64,000 nt of DNA from Akebia trifoliata (taxonomy: Eukaryota > Streptophyta > Magnoliopsida > Ranunculales > Lardizabalaceae), in assembly GCA_017979445.1 (NCBI GenBank), contig JADQWC010000123.1:1-64000 (forward strand), in the 5' to 3' direction. The notes below the pieces were generated by a model. It was not told the origin of the DNA. It saw only the letters and a list, made by a program, of their open reading frames with translations, and searched no databases. Of the stretch, positions 23,041 to 34,438 are shown in pieces. The position numbers and the translations under genes are program-made. The stretch's first letter is position 1. The number at the start of each line of letters is the position of its first letter.

Positions 23041-26000
23041 ATGGCTAGAGACATTCTTTCCAAAGGTTTAAAGAATAAGAACCGTTCCAAACGGAATTTA
23101 CTGCGTAAAGGTTGGGTAGATGATTCTGTGGATCCTTCTCAAAAGGGAAAATGACTTTGTTTTCCCCATGTTATGATAGTCGATTGTTCAAGAAGAGGGA
23201 ACATTTCATCTGTAGAGTTGAAGCTTATTGTGCACACACCAATGACTGGTCCTTTGAAGGTGCAAGATACAGAAAGTGACACATCACTTGATATGACAGC
23301 TTTAAGTGAGTATCCTCCAACAGCTGACTTACTCCCTGGAGATGAGATTGATACAGAGCGTCAGCCATCTTTATGTCATCCTCCACATCATGACCAAACT
23401 CGTAATTGTCCACAGGCTGTTTTGGTATAGAAAATCATGCAACGTTTCACTCGATGGAGTTCAGAGATTGAACCTTGAGGCGACATTCGATATCTTAGTG
23501 GTTTTTGAGACTGGAGCTTGGATGTGAGGCGTAAACTACAGAGCAGAAAATCTACAGTTTTCCTTAGTGAAGCTATATTTGCAGCAAGTAAGGAGTACAG
23601 TCATCCTAATGGCATGTATCGAGCTTTATGTGAGTTTTGGTGTCCCGAGACTAACATTTTTGTTACGGGTCGTGAGGAAGTTGGCATTTCTTTATGGGAA
23701 ATGCAGAAGATTTCTGGGCTTTTTATCATGGGCGAGTATTATGAAGAGGTGGTGCCTAGTTTTGATGAACTCATGGGTTGCAACGGTGTTCTAGGACTTC
23801 CTCTTTCTTGCCAGTATCTGTTCAAGGCGTACGCTTTACTGATTTTTGAAAAGGGGAGTGACTGTGTTAGCCATAGTAAATGGCTTGATTTCTGGTACAC
23901 TAAAGCTGAATGGATTTCTAATCCTCGTCTGACAGTAGAGTATAAGGAGAGGGCAAAATCCTAGAACAAAATTACGGAGACCTTGTTCTTCTCGAGTTAC
24001 TTTGGCTAAGGGGGGTCGTAAAGAGGGAGAAAATTCATTTATCAGGCTCAGTTTTCCTGCAAATCAGAATGTTGAAGATGAAGTTATGACAGCTGCATAC
24101 CTCTCCTTGTGGTTGTGTCGTTTTGTTCTCCCTTGTGAGAATGGTGATCTTATTCGTCCAGACACTTTCAAGGTAGCAGCATTGATGGCCCGAGGTACTA
24201 CGTTCAGCTTGGTACCTCCACTTCTGTGTTGTTTATAGAAAGGTCTAACTCAGACCCATTGGGGTATGAAAACACAGAAAGTTGTAGGTGCTTCCACGAG
24301 TTATTGCCCCCTTCATTACTTGTTTGGATGGTTGGACTTCATTTTCGTCGGGGAGTATTCGATAGCATTGATGCTGACTTTGAACCTCCATATTTGGTTC
24401 GCACAGTTGGTGTTTCCAACTCATACTTTTATTGGGAAGATAATGCTAAAGATGCGAGGGATCTGATCATCACCATGGATTCTAATGATTTTAAATGGCA
24501 TCCTAAGGAGATTTGGTCGCCAAAAGGTCATAGAAGGATATGGACTGATGATGGTGATGATTCTTCTGAAGTTCAAGCTTTCATGATAAGCTGTCGTCCT
24601 GGATTTGTTATGTTTCGATATAGGGATGTTTGCGAGGTGGAAATGTATAGCCCTCATAGGTTTGCTCGTCAACAAGGCTTTCGTCAACATATCCCTGGAA
24701 CTCCGATTCCTTTCACAAGATCCGTGGATGGGATAGAGTTATACAGTTTATGATTGTTTTTTACTCAGACCAAAAGTCGAGTCAACTTTTTTATTCCTCC
24801 AAAAGTGCAAGACATGAATCGATAATTTGATAAGAGTTATAGGGATTGGTGGGTTCAAAACGTAATTCCTCACTTGAATGCCATTGATTTCCATCTTCTT
24901 GAAGATAGTGTCTCCATTTCGAACTTTAATTTTGATGAAAGAAAAGGAGTTGAAGATCGTGAGGCACGTCGTACTTTGTTTGCCACATAAAAACCTTCTC
25001 GAAAAAGAAGAATAGAACACACCCGCATTGATGATACGCAAAATGTCATTACGGAGCCTAGATTGAAATTGCATTTCAAAAAAATACTACCAACACCAGC
25101 GACTACTCAGACGGAACATGCCAACATTGTTGGGGTAGATGTAGAATAAGCTGTTCATAGATCAAGTCCTATGGATTCGTTGAAGCTTGTTGCTCATATT
25201 GAGCCTAAAGATATGAGCGTGACTCTAGATGAGCAAGAAGCTGAAGCTAAGAATGATGTGTCTCCTAGGAAAGGTAATTTTACACACTTTTTTCTTTTCT
25301 TAGAAATTTTCATGTTTTTTTATGTATATATATATACATAATCCTTTGTGATTTAATTGTTCTCGCAGAATCATCAACCAATATACACTCCATTGCCGAT
25401 TTGTTCGTCTCAGAAGATTTTACAGTCCTCCCTGCTTTCTTGGGTATGGGAGATGTTTGGAATGTTAGTCATCTTAGTAGAGGACTTTCGAAATTGGTTG
25501 ATACCGAAGACCCCTCAAAGAGTGATGGAGATGAGGTTTCTTCATGTCCTCATCAGAATTCTCGTGGCACTCCATCAACTTCAACTACACATACGGCTCC
25601 TATCGCGTTGGCTTTACTTACTTCTAATAAGTTGGTTGATTCATCTGTGATTTTTCCGAAGTCCTGTGGAATGCTTACTGTTTCTATCCACACTCGACAA
25701 GCGTCTTTGTATGATAGTGACATCGACTTATGCGTTCAACAAGCATTACATAGAGCTTGTGATGAATTCCTTCGATCTAGAGTTGAGTTGATACTCAATA
25801 TTGACTTTTCCAACCTAAGAGAATGGCAATCACTTTACATGCCTGCCATCATCTCTTCTCTCAAGGATGTTTTCAGAACTGATCCTATGCCTTTTGCTAA
25901 CTTCTTCGAATCGCTTATAACTGGAGTAGAAGCGTATCTTTCAAGACGAGAGAAGGCTTTATCATCTTTGTCAGCAGATGATAGGGATTTCAGCTAGCTG

Positions 26001-26303
26001 TCTTAGATCAGGAAGCTCAGCTAAAACGTCAATCAGTGGATAGTTTACGTATACAACTGACTGAAGTTAATGATAAAGAAGTTGAACTGACAAAATGATA
26101 AGTTGAAGTTAGAAAACGAGTTGACTCAGATCAGAGAAATGCTACCACAAGTCGTTGCTTCTAAAGAATCTCTTAGTACTCAAGTTCAGGAAGAGGAGGA
26201 GGTTCTACTTACTGTTGAAGCAGAATGTACTCGCCTATCTAATGCTCCAATCATTGATGATAATGAAATAGCTGCTTGTGAAGCAGAGAGAGAGAGTCTT
26301 TAA
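23041..26303 (+). pseudogene. Antisense plant-mobile-domain (PF10536-like) gene of element C, broken
   Basis: Starts ATGGCTAGAGACATTC (MARDILSKGLKNK...) and ends at a stop after a coiled coil (26103-26303: ENELTQIREMLPQVV...). The central PMD core is clear: YSHPNGMYRALCEFW and GISLWEMQKISGLFIMGEYY (23518-23964), then DEVMTAAYLSLWLCRFVLP (24002-24238) and MYSPHRFARQQGFRQHIPGT (24226-24753). PMD proteins are related to the MAIL/MAIN gene-silencing factors, and Tat elements often carry such antisense ORFs (established knowledge). At least four frameshifts or stops separate the pieces (near 23150, 23430, 23965, 24238). A spliceable intron is at 25274-25368. It lies opposite to pol and 3' of it. 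Confidence 0.85.
25274..25368 (+). other. Intron in antisense PMD gene of C, 95 bp
   Basis: CTAGGAAAG|GTAATTTTACAC opens and TTGTTCTCGCAG|AATCATC closes it. The interior is AT-rich with a TATATATA stretch. Removing it keeps the reading frame open from the upstream exon into the long 25401-25997 frame. Such an intron could only be spliced from the strand opposite to the retroelement transcript. Confidence 0.8.
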
Positions 26304-26479
26304 AGAAGAAGTTTTGGAATCTTACTTCTTTATATTAAACTTTTTTTTTTCATTTATTTATTTTTTTATTGTATAGGACTTAGGAAATTATAACATTGTT
26401 TATTTCATTTGTAATTAATAAAATTCTACTTTTTCCTTATACGAGTATATTTTTTTTTTGTTGATGTGGTTGAACCTGA

Positions 26480-26645
26480 AGTAACTTTACAGGTTGCCTA
26501 CGTACTCAAAAACGGGATCAAACCATAACGTAGTTCAGATGGATAATGCTCTAAGTTTTGCCTAGACCGCCCTCTCGGGTTTTCAATCTAGCAAGCTCAA
26601 TTCTTTTTTTTTTTTTTGACCGTTCACAGTTTTAACTCATGCGGG
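26480..26645 (-). repeat. Conserved post-integrase block of C
   Basis: On the minus strand it has GAACTACGTTATGGTTTGAT, then TACGTAGGCAACCTG and GTTACTTCAGG. Separately, GCTAGATTGAAAACCCGAGA is followed by GGGCGGTCTAGGCAAAA. Element B, with unrelated LTRs, has the same text at 40660-40726, 41945-41965 and 42230-42500. Confidence 0.75.
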
Positions 26646-26654
26646 TCAGGAGTA

Positions 26655-26757
26655 TCATGTAGTTTAAGCTCGTACGATAATGAGCATTGCTAAACAGTTT
26701 AGGCTCGTGCCAAGGAGCATTGCCAAACAGTTTAGGCTCGTGCTGGGGAGCATTATT
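26655..26757 (-). repeat. Three short tandem copies (about 35-40 bp) next to integrase of C
   Basis: On the plus strand GTTTAGGCTCGTGC..GGAGCATT with AAACA linkers repeats near 26664, 26697 and 26730. It directly follows the integrase stop on the minus strand. Confidence 0.7.
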
Positions 26758-26760
26758 CTT

Positions 26761-27960
26761 TTAAGCATAGTATCGTTTGAGGAATTTACCGTTGATTGGA
26801 CCAAGACGTAATCCTTCTAGTGTTAAAAGAAGGTATGCACCATTAGTATATACTTCTTTCACTACATGAGGCCCATCCCATTTTGGATCAAACTTCTTTC
26901 CAGAACGGTGTGAGAGGATGATTGGTCGTTGTACGACGAGAACTAAATCGCCAATTTGAAAAGAGTATAGTCGAACTTTCTTATTGAATGCACGTGACAG
27001 TTGGGCTTGGTAAAATTCTAACCGTTGTTGTGCTTCCAATCTCTTTTCGTCTAATGCTTCAAGTTCAGCTAGACGTAATTTGACATTCTCTTTGCAAGTT
27101 AGACCTTCTTGGATAGCAATTCTTAATGAAGGTATCTGACATTCCAAAGGAAGAACAGCTTCAACTCCATAAACCAATGAGTAAGGTGTGGCTTGTGTAG
27201 AGGTACGGTATGAGGTTCTGTATGCCCACAGTGCTTCTCCAATTCGTTCAAGCCAATCTTTTTTAGATTTTGAGACAACCTTCTCAAGAAGCTTGCAAAG
27301 AGTTTTGTTGAAGGCTTCGGCGAGTCCATTTGTTGCAGCGTTGTACATTGTACAACATCTCTGCTTAATGTTAAACTTCATGCAGAATTGATCTATCAGT
27401 GAATTGCTAAAAGATTTCCCATTATCTGTCATGATATATCATGGAACGTCGTAACGGAAAACGATATTACTTTTGATGAAATCGACTACAATTTTTTTCT
27501 TGACCTCTCTAAGGGGAACTGCTTCAGCCCACTTAGAAAAGTAATCAGTTGTAGTAAGGATATAAAGATGTTGTCTTAAGGATTTTGGGAGTGGTCCAAC
27601 AACATCAAGTCCCCACCCGTCAAAGGGCCAAAATGCGATTGTAGGATGCAATGGCTCTGGTGGTTGACGAATGTAATCTCCATGAAATTGGCAAGCTTTA
27701 CACCTCTTTGCATGGTTTAAAGAATCTTTCACCATAGTAGGCCAATAAAATCCCATCCTCTTCAGACTGTGATGGAGTTTCGACCCTGACTGATGTGAAC
27801 CGCATACTTTAGAGTGTGCTTCTTCTAAAGCATCTCGGATTTAATTATCTCCGAGACATCTCATTAAGATATCGTTGAAAAAGTGATGATATAACTTATC
27901 GTTGAAATATAAAAATCGAGGTGCCCTACGATGTATTTCGATTTTATGCTTTAGGTCGTC
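26761..27960 (-). pseudogene. Element C pol: integrase, nearly complete
   Basis: The HHCC zinc domain is at about 27830-27690 (...AHSKVCGSHQ..., FYWPTMVKDSLNHAKRCKAC). The catalytic core has its first Asp in WGLDVVGPL (near 27610), the second in MTDNGKSF (27432) and the Glu in NGLAEAFNKTL (near 27315), so the D-D-E set is present. The C-terminal GPHVVKEVYTNGAYLL region follows and the frame ends at 26761. A TGA at about 27439 splits the core and looks like CGA to TGA decay. A TAA near 27842 breaks the zinc domain. It would insert the element's cDNA. Confidence 0.9.
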
Positions 27961-28244
27961 TGGCAGCTTCCCATGCTGTAGATAGTCGATACGTGGCTGT
28001 CTCCAATATTTGACTTTGGCTATTTCGACGGTGTTTGCTTCGTGCAATTCACAATCTTCCTCTATAAAAGGAGGTAGTACTCACCTATGACAGATAGGGA
28101 TACTCATTGTCTCTCCTTCTAGTATGGCCAAACTCGCAGCATGACTAGCTATAGCTTCAGCCTGCTTGTTTTCAGCTCTTGGTATGTGTTTGATGATGAC
28201 ATCTTCAAACTGATTTAGAAGTTGTGTAGCATACTAGTGATAAG

Positions 28245-29950
28245 TGTAGACACCTTATTTTTGCGTCCGCCTGATTAATCAACTCGTTAACCCGATCGTA
28301 ACGGTTCCCAATGATGGATGTTTATTCCAATGCTTTATTTTGTTACCAGATATGTTTCAAAAATTCGGATGAGGTATCTTGAACCGACAAAGCCTTAGAA
28401 ACCACACTACGCTTGGAAAATACGACTCTAGAAACATAGAAATCATCATTTTATAGATAAAAAGAAGTTTCATGATAAAAATCACTAAAAAATGATCAAA
28501 TTACCAAAGTACCCCTGACATCAAAAGATCCCTAGAGCTTACGTTACGCTTAGGAAAACCCATTCAAACACATAAAATAATAAATCGAACCCAAATAAAT
28601 CATTTAGCCAATTTTCACAAAATTCTACAAAATTATGAAAATGTCCCTCATAAAGTTCACGATCATTTCACACAAAAAACTTCATAAATGACACAAACCA
28701 ATATTTCCATTGCATTTCTTACGAAAAATCGATTCTAAAACATTTTAGAACATAAAAAACTGACTTAAATCGCGAAAAGTCCTTTCTGGGGGCAAAACAG
28801 AAATTTCACAATTTTCATAATTAAAATTTTTGAAATTAATAAATAAAATATTAAATAATTAAAGTGAAATATTAATGAAATTAATTTAAAAATTTGAACT
28901 AAAAAAATCGATCAATCAGGCTCTCAGGCAAAATTGTTGAGGGCTCGGAAGATATTAAAGATATAATAGAAGGGGGTTCTCCAAAAAATTAAAGTCAATC
29001 AAGCAAGACTAAAGTCAAGGTATTAAAGTCAATCAAATAGGACTAAAGTCAAAATTAAAGTCAATTAAGCAAGACTAAAGTCAAGATATTAAAGTCAATC
29101 AATTAAGACTAAACTCAAAATCTTAAAGTCAATAATAAGACCAAAAGTCAAAATCTTAATAGAGTTCCAATTAAATAATAACTCTATTTAATAGAGTTCT
29201 AACTAAAATATAACTCTACCTAAAATAATTCTAATTAAAATACAACTCTACCTAAAACAATTCTAACTAAAATACAATTCTAACTAAAAGAATTATAATT
29301 AAACACTAATTCTATCTAAATCAACCCTTAAAAAAATCTATAAATAGAGGTCCTCACACCCTATTTTCGTATCAAATCAAAAATCCTAAGAGAAGTAGGT
29401 CAAAAAGTCCCCCTAGCCTCCCGTAAACCCTAGTTTTGAAGCCCCAACTCCTTACCTAACACACATACTTCGATTTTAGCTTGAAAAACACCTAGAAGCC
29501 CTTCAAAAACCCCCTAAAATCCATAGAAAAAATTCGAAGAACCCAGATCTAAGAAAGAGATACCTTACCTCGGAGATCAGAAATCAGATCCGGAGACAGA
29601 ACGAAGCGAGGAGTACTATACAGAGAGTTACTCAATCAGATCTGAGGGAACGATAAAGTTGTCTTCGGAAAGGTATAATTTCTTAATTTTTTTTATTATT
29701 ATCTAGGTTTTTTTAGCAATGTAATTTATTTGGAAAATTAGTAGAAATCGATTTTGGCCGGGTGGGGTTGGTGCCATACACCTTCCAAGCCCGTAACGTG
29801 ATCCCCGGACCATTTTTTCTTTCGTAGATTAGTAATATTTATCTTTTTTAGAGTTAGTTTGGTTCCTAGACTGTAATAACTAGGTGGCGACTCCCAAACC
29901 TCAAGGGTCAAAAGCGGATCCGTGCACCCCGCGGATCGAGGGCGCTTTCA
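28245..29950 (+). mobile_element. Solo LTR D, family B, 1706 bp
   Basis: Starts TGTAGACACCTTATTTTTGC and ends ATCGAGGGCGCTTTCA. It has perfect 5-bp duplications ATAAG at 28240-28244 and 29951-29955. A TATA box (CTATAAATAGAG) is near 29338. U5 carries TGGCGACTCC at 29885-29894. No internal genes are present, so it is a solo LTR of the same family as the element that hosts its host (B). Confidence 0.95.
28985..29330 (+). repeat. Two internal minisatellites in solo LTR D
   Basis: Copies of TTAAAGTCAATCAAGCAAGA/CTAAAGTCAA fill 28990-29150. Copies of AACTCTACCTAAAATAATTC/TAACTAAAAT fill 29160-29330. Neither is expanded in the other family-B LTRs, and they explain much of D's extra length. Confidence 0.75.
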
Positions 29951-30117
29951 ATAAGGTACCAACTCATATTTTCGAACGTCATACTCTGTTGAGAGTTGGT
30001 TGATGACAAGCTGTGAGTCCCCATACACATAGAGTTGGTGTAATTTCATATCTAGCCCGAGTTCTAAACCAATAATCAGAGATTGGTATTCTGCAACATT
30101 GTTTGAACATAATTTCA

Positions 30118-31590
30118 TCAAGGCAAATGAAAATGGCAATATCTCATTTTGTCATCAATGAACATTCTCCAAGCTGGAAGCACATCAATAGAGAATACTT
30201 CTTCGTCAGGCAAGTCGTGAGATAATTCCCATTCAACTGGAATAGGATGATCAGCAAGAAAGTCAACTAATGCTTGTTCTTTTACAGTCTTTTGAGGGAT
30301 GTAAATAATCTCGAATTCTGATAAGAGAAGGGCCGATTTAGCTAGTCTTCCCGATAAGACTGGCCTTGTCATGATGTACTTGAGTGGATCAGCTCGCGTA
30401 GTAAGTCGGATTGTGTGCGATAACATGTATTGTCGGAGTTTCTTTATGGCAAAGATGAGTGCTAAACATGTCTTTTCGATTGGTGAATAGTTTACTTCTG
30501 CTCCAACAAGAGTTCGACTCAAGTAGTAGAGTGCACATTCTTTTCCTTCATCATTTTCTTGAGCCAGCAATGCTCCTAGTGACATTTCTTGTGCACTAAT
30601 ATAGAGAATCAGTGACTTTTTAGGAATTGGTGCAGAAAGAACAAAAGGCTTGAGAAAATACTCCTTGATGCTTTTCAGAGCATTCTCACGAGCTTCATCC
30701 CATTCGAATGATATATCTTTCTTTATTAATCGACTGAAGGGATGACAACGCCTAGCTAAGTTTGAAATGAACCTACGAATGTAAGCAAGTCGGCCTTGGA
30801 GACTTTTGAGTTCATGAATGTTCTTTGGTGCCGGCATCTTTTGAATGGCTTCAATCTGTTTCAATCGATTTCAATACCACGATGCCGAACCACGAATCCC
30901 AAAAATTTACCCAAGGTGACTCCAAAAGTACATTTTAATGGATTCATCTTGAGCTGATACCGCTGTAATCTGTCGAAGGTATCACGTAGTGTTGTAAGTG
31001 ATATTCTCTTTTCCTGGATTTTACTACTAGGTCATCAATGTAACATTCCACCTTTTCATGTAGCATGTCATCAAAGATTTTCTGCATAGCTCGCTTGTAA
31101 GTGGCACCAGTATTTTTAAGTCCAAAAGGCATAACTTTGTAACAATATATACCTTTTGGGCTACGAAAGGCTGTAAGCTCCTTGTCTTTTGGCGACATTC
31201 GAATTTGATTGTAACCAGAAGATCCATCCATGAAAGACAAGGCTTCATGTCCTGTAGTCGCATCAATCATAAGTTTTATGATTAGGAGCGAAAAATAGTC
31301 TTTTGGACATGCATTATTCAAGTCGCGAAAATCGACACATACTCGAATTTGTCCATTCTTCTTTCTTACCGGAACTATGTTGGAAATCTAGGTTGAATAC
31401 TTTACTTCTCGGATGAAGCTAGCTTCTATCAACTTGTTGACCTCTGTCTCAATTTTTGATATCAACTCTGGCCGAAAACGACGTTGTGCCTGTTTTATTG
31501 GGCGAACTCCGTGTTTAACTGCGAGCTGATGAACAGCGATCTTCGGTCAAGTCCTGGAATTTCTTTGTAAGTCCAAGCAAATACATCTTT
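30118..31590 (-). pseudogene. Element C pol: reverse transcriptase and first RNase H
   Basis: RT motifs: NNACPKDYFSL and SFMDGSSGYNQIRMSPKDKE (31321-31190), then MPFGLKNTGATYKRAMQKIF, and the active site YIDD at 31031-31042. The thumb/connection (LQGRLAYIRRFISNLARRC) and first RNase H (YLSRTLVGAEVNYSPIEKT, LRQYML, YIPQKTVKEQALVDFLADHP) follow in the long 30864-30118 frame. Frameshifts near 30940 and 30870 and stops around 31380-31560 make it a pseudogene, although the catalytic YIDD is intact. It copies the element's RNA into DNA. Confidence 0.9.
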
Positions 31591-31596
31591 ATATTC

Positions 31597-32763
31597 TTAT
31601 AGCAACTTGAGGTATTCGAATTCTTCATGATGGTTTAGAAGAGTGCTGACGAACGTGGGTCGTGGCTCTTCAATTGTCCCAAGATTTATTTCTTTCAAGT
31701 CGTCTACAGTGACTTGTCTGCCTTCTTCAAAGACTGGTGGAGCATTTTCGAGTTCTTCATCTGACGACTTAGAATCTTTTTCAAGGAATTCCTCAATGGT
31801 AATATGATTTATCGAAACAACATCTTCAAAATTATCTGTTTCAACAGTTAAAGCTCTACTGTTGCTTGTTTGATTTGTGAGGATGATGGTGCGTCGCATC
31901 ACAACTAATACATCTGATATCGAGACCTCTAAAACCATTTATCGTTTCATGCGAGATGGAATAGTGCTATGCAAGCCACTACTATCTTTATGCTCCACAT
32001 GTTTATTCATTGGCTTAGGTCGACGTCGCGACTCTCTTCGTATTTTTACCCCAACATTCTGGCCAAGTCTAGATATAGTAGATGCATGAGGTTTATGAAT
32101 TTGTACATCATGATGATCATCTAAAGCACCCAATCGATCAAATACCAACGTGGTTGAGATGTGGCCACCAATTCGATCAAAGACCAATGTTCGTGAAACT
32201 TGTGTTTCTTCTACAGACTCATCGATGACCTCTACTGTAGTATGTTGTGAAGAAGCCGTCTTCATCTTAGAAATTTTAATTGGAGCTTCTGGCGTATAAC
32301 TTAGCCATGTTCGTGTGAATGAAACTCTTTCTCCAGCTCAAACGAGTTTGACTTGTGTTGTAGTTAGACCATGAATTTGATCAGTTTGGGGTAGTTCATC
32401 CAATCGCACAGGTTCACCTTTTCCATAACCGGCAATCTTGAATAACTTGAATGTTTTTGGATCAAACCAACTTTTAAACTCTACTTTTGTGAGGTTGTCT
32501 TCATGGTTCTCCAAGATTGACATAGTTGGGACAATGTTTTCCACGGGTGTCCTTACTATGTAAGATTTTTGGAGAGGTGCAACCGAAAAGGTTAACTCTT
32601 CTTTCAACGTCTCCAATTCAATTTTAGAGACAGAAGGTTTGGTTTTTGAAGAAATCTCTTCGAAAGGTGATTGTCCCAGCTTCCGTCTCGATTGTGGCAC
32701 GTAGCGAAGCACTGGGGTTGGCAATACAACTGTGGATGACGCGTCTACCATTGATTGACCCAC
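31597..32763 (-). pseudogene. Element C: linker between protease and RT
   Basis: Three minus-strand frames (32763-32338, 32265-31939, 31938-31597) cover an acidic, poorly conserved linker. Visible text includes SWFDPKTFKLFKIAGYGKGE, SRTLVFDRIG and TLLNHHEEFEYLK. Such a spacer before RT is usual in Tat polyproteins. No separate function is assigned. Confidence 0.65.
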
Positions 32764-32955
32764 CTTGATCTGTCGAGTTTCTATTTCTTGTTTCTTACTA
32801 TGTTCTTTCTGAAGCAGAGGACTAGGAGAAATTTCCTCGGCATCCTTCGTAGTATGCTTTCCTTTGTCGAGTTTTTGCTTACTAGAAGGAGGTACCGAAA
32901 CTGGAAGTACTTCTTGAATGACATCCCCTTCAAAATAGAATTTCGCATCTGCAAA

Positions 32956-33423
32956 TTACGTTTCTACTTTGTCAAACGGTTGATCTTCGGCTATTATACG
33001 CTTCTGCACACCATCTTGGTAATACTTGAAGCATTGATGTAACGTGGATAGTACTACCCCAGTTTCATGCAGCCACGGTCGGCCAAGAAGCAAGTGATAT
33101 GAAGTTTTACAATCAATCATGTGGAAGAGCGTTGTTGACTCCAAATCTGCAATAGAGAGCTTGACTCTTATCATACCGATCGCTCTTTGACCTCCTAAGT
33201 TGAAGCCCTGAATCATCAACTTACTACGAGCAAGTTGATCCGATGAGATGCCAACTTGTTTCATAGTACGAATTGGCATGATGTTGACCGCAGAACCGCA
33301 ATCCAGGAGGATTCTTTGAATTTTAGTTTCCCTCACATAACCTGTAACATAAAGAGGCCTATTGTGAGGTCGAGACCCCAATTGGAGATCCTCGTCAGTG
33401 AAGGTGATTGTGGCCATACACAT
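32956..33423 (-). pseudogene. Element C: aspartic protease domain
   Basis: The frame 33423-32956 has RPLYVTGYVRETKIQRILLD followed by CGSAVNIMP, then HLLLGRPWLHETG. The catalytic triplet is D-C-G at about 33303-33295, in place of the commoner D-[ST]-G. The second LLGRPWLH block is the usual partner strand. It would cut the Gag-Pol polyprotein. It lies in the expected place between gag and RT. Confidence 0.85.
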
Positions 33424-33469
33424 ACTATCTTGTTGTAGACCTATGTCAGGTTGAACTTCCTATTTTGAA

Positions 33470-34225
33470 TCAGTTGAGCTTTGTTTTGAAGTAAGCTGAA
33501 CTTTTTGAATCTATTTTCGAGGTGCTATTGTCTTTATCAAGTCGTTGATCTCCCTCACTGGAAGTAGTAGGATGTTCTTTGGCCCTATCGTCGTTATCAT
33601 CTTCTAGCATTTTTACTTCCATTTGATGACATGAAACTGTGCAAACTTCCTTTAAGAGCTTCCTTGGTAAGAATTTTAAAAGAGTAACCGACACACGGGG
33701 AGGTTGTTAAAAGATGTCTTCAGGGTCTGCGGGTGAAACTCGGAAAGCCTTCTTCTTTGTTGCTTTCTTTCGTTTCTTTGACCTTATACTTGGTTTTGAC
33801 TTTCTTTTCTTTCTCTTTGGCTTTGAAATATAAGGGGTTGGTATATATGTAGGGCGTCTTTTTCGACGAGTGACAACTGTCCACCCTTCGTCATCAATTG
33901 ACGCAGACTCTGAGGTGTCTGACTTTGAGTTTGAAGTCGAATGAGATTGTGGTCCTTGTTGAAGTGAAGTGGGAAAGGTGATGATTTTTCTTTGATGTGG
34001 CCTTGCCCCCAGCGTGGGATGGGCCTTTTCAACATCAGAATGTACGGATATGAGTTGTAATGGTTTAAGTAAAACTTTGGTGATTTGAGGAGATGAAATT
34101 TGCATAGCATACTGACTTGTCAAGAGTATTGGATCAAAAGATCCAAAAGTGACAGAGGTCATGTTGGAAGTAGCAACATTTTCGACACAGTCAAGTTCAA
34201 TTTTCCCTTGACACGTCAAATTCAT
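33470..34225 (-). pseudogene. Element C: basic gag-protease linker
   Basis: Frames 34225-33707 and 33694-33470. The first ends in a Lys/Arg-rich tail (KPKRKKRKSKPSIRSKKRKK) that could be nucleic-acid binding or a nuclear signal. SDTSESASIDDEGWTVVTRR precedes it. No catalytic motif is visible. Frames are broken by a stop near 33700. Confidence 0.6.
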
Positions 34226-34438
34226 AATCTTCTCTTTGAAGACGAATCATTTTTCAATCGGGTGACTAATTACCCTATGATAACGACAATATTTCGAATC
34301 ATTGTAGCGACCTGCTTCCTCGGGTCGTTTGGGCACTGAAAGTTCAATGAGCTTTAATTTCAATAGCTCTTCGAACATGCCCAAGACATCAGCATCAGGA
34401 AAAGGGTATTCTTTCGCCTCAAGTTCTTTTAGAGTTTT

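Larger units (their letters stand above)
27961..30140 (-). pseudogene. Element C pol: second RNase H domain, split by solo LTR D
   Basis: The N-terminal part (30139-29956) reads NVAEYQSLIIGLELGLDMKL, YGDSQLVINQLSTEY, YELVPY. After the 1.7-kb LTR it resumes (28239-27961) in the same domain, with an Ala/Ser-rich end. An extra, archaeal-type RNase H after the first one is typical of Tat elements (established knowledge). The ATAAG duplication at both edges shows that the break is the LTR insertion and not a rearrangement. Confidence 0.85.

Noticed and set aside
23173..23527. Two plus-strand frames and one minus-strand frame
   Set aside because: Partial or shadow readings of the broken PMD gene; counted as part of it.
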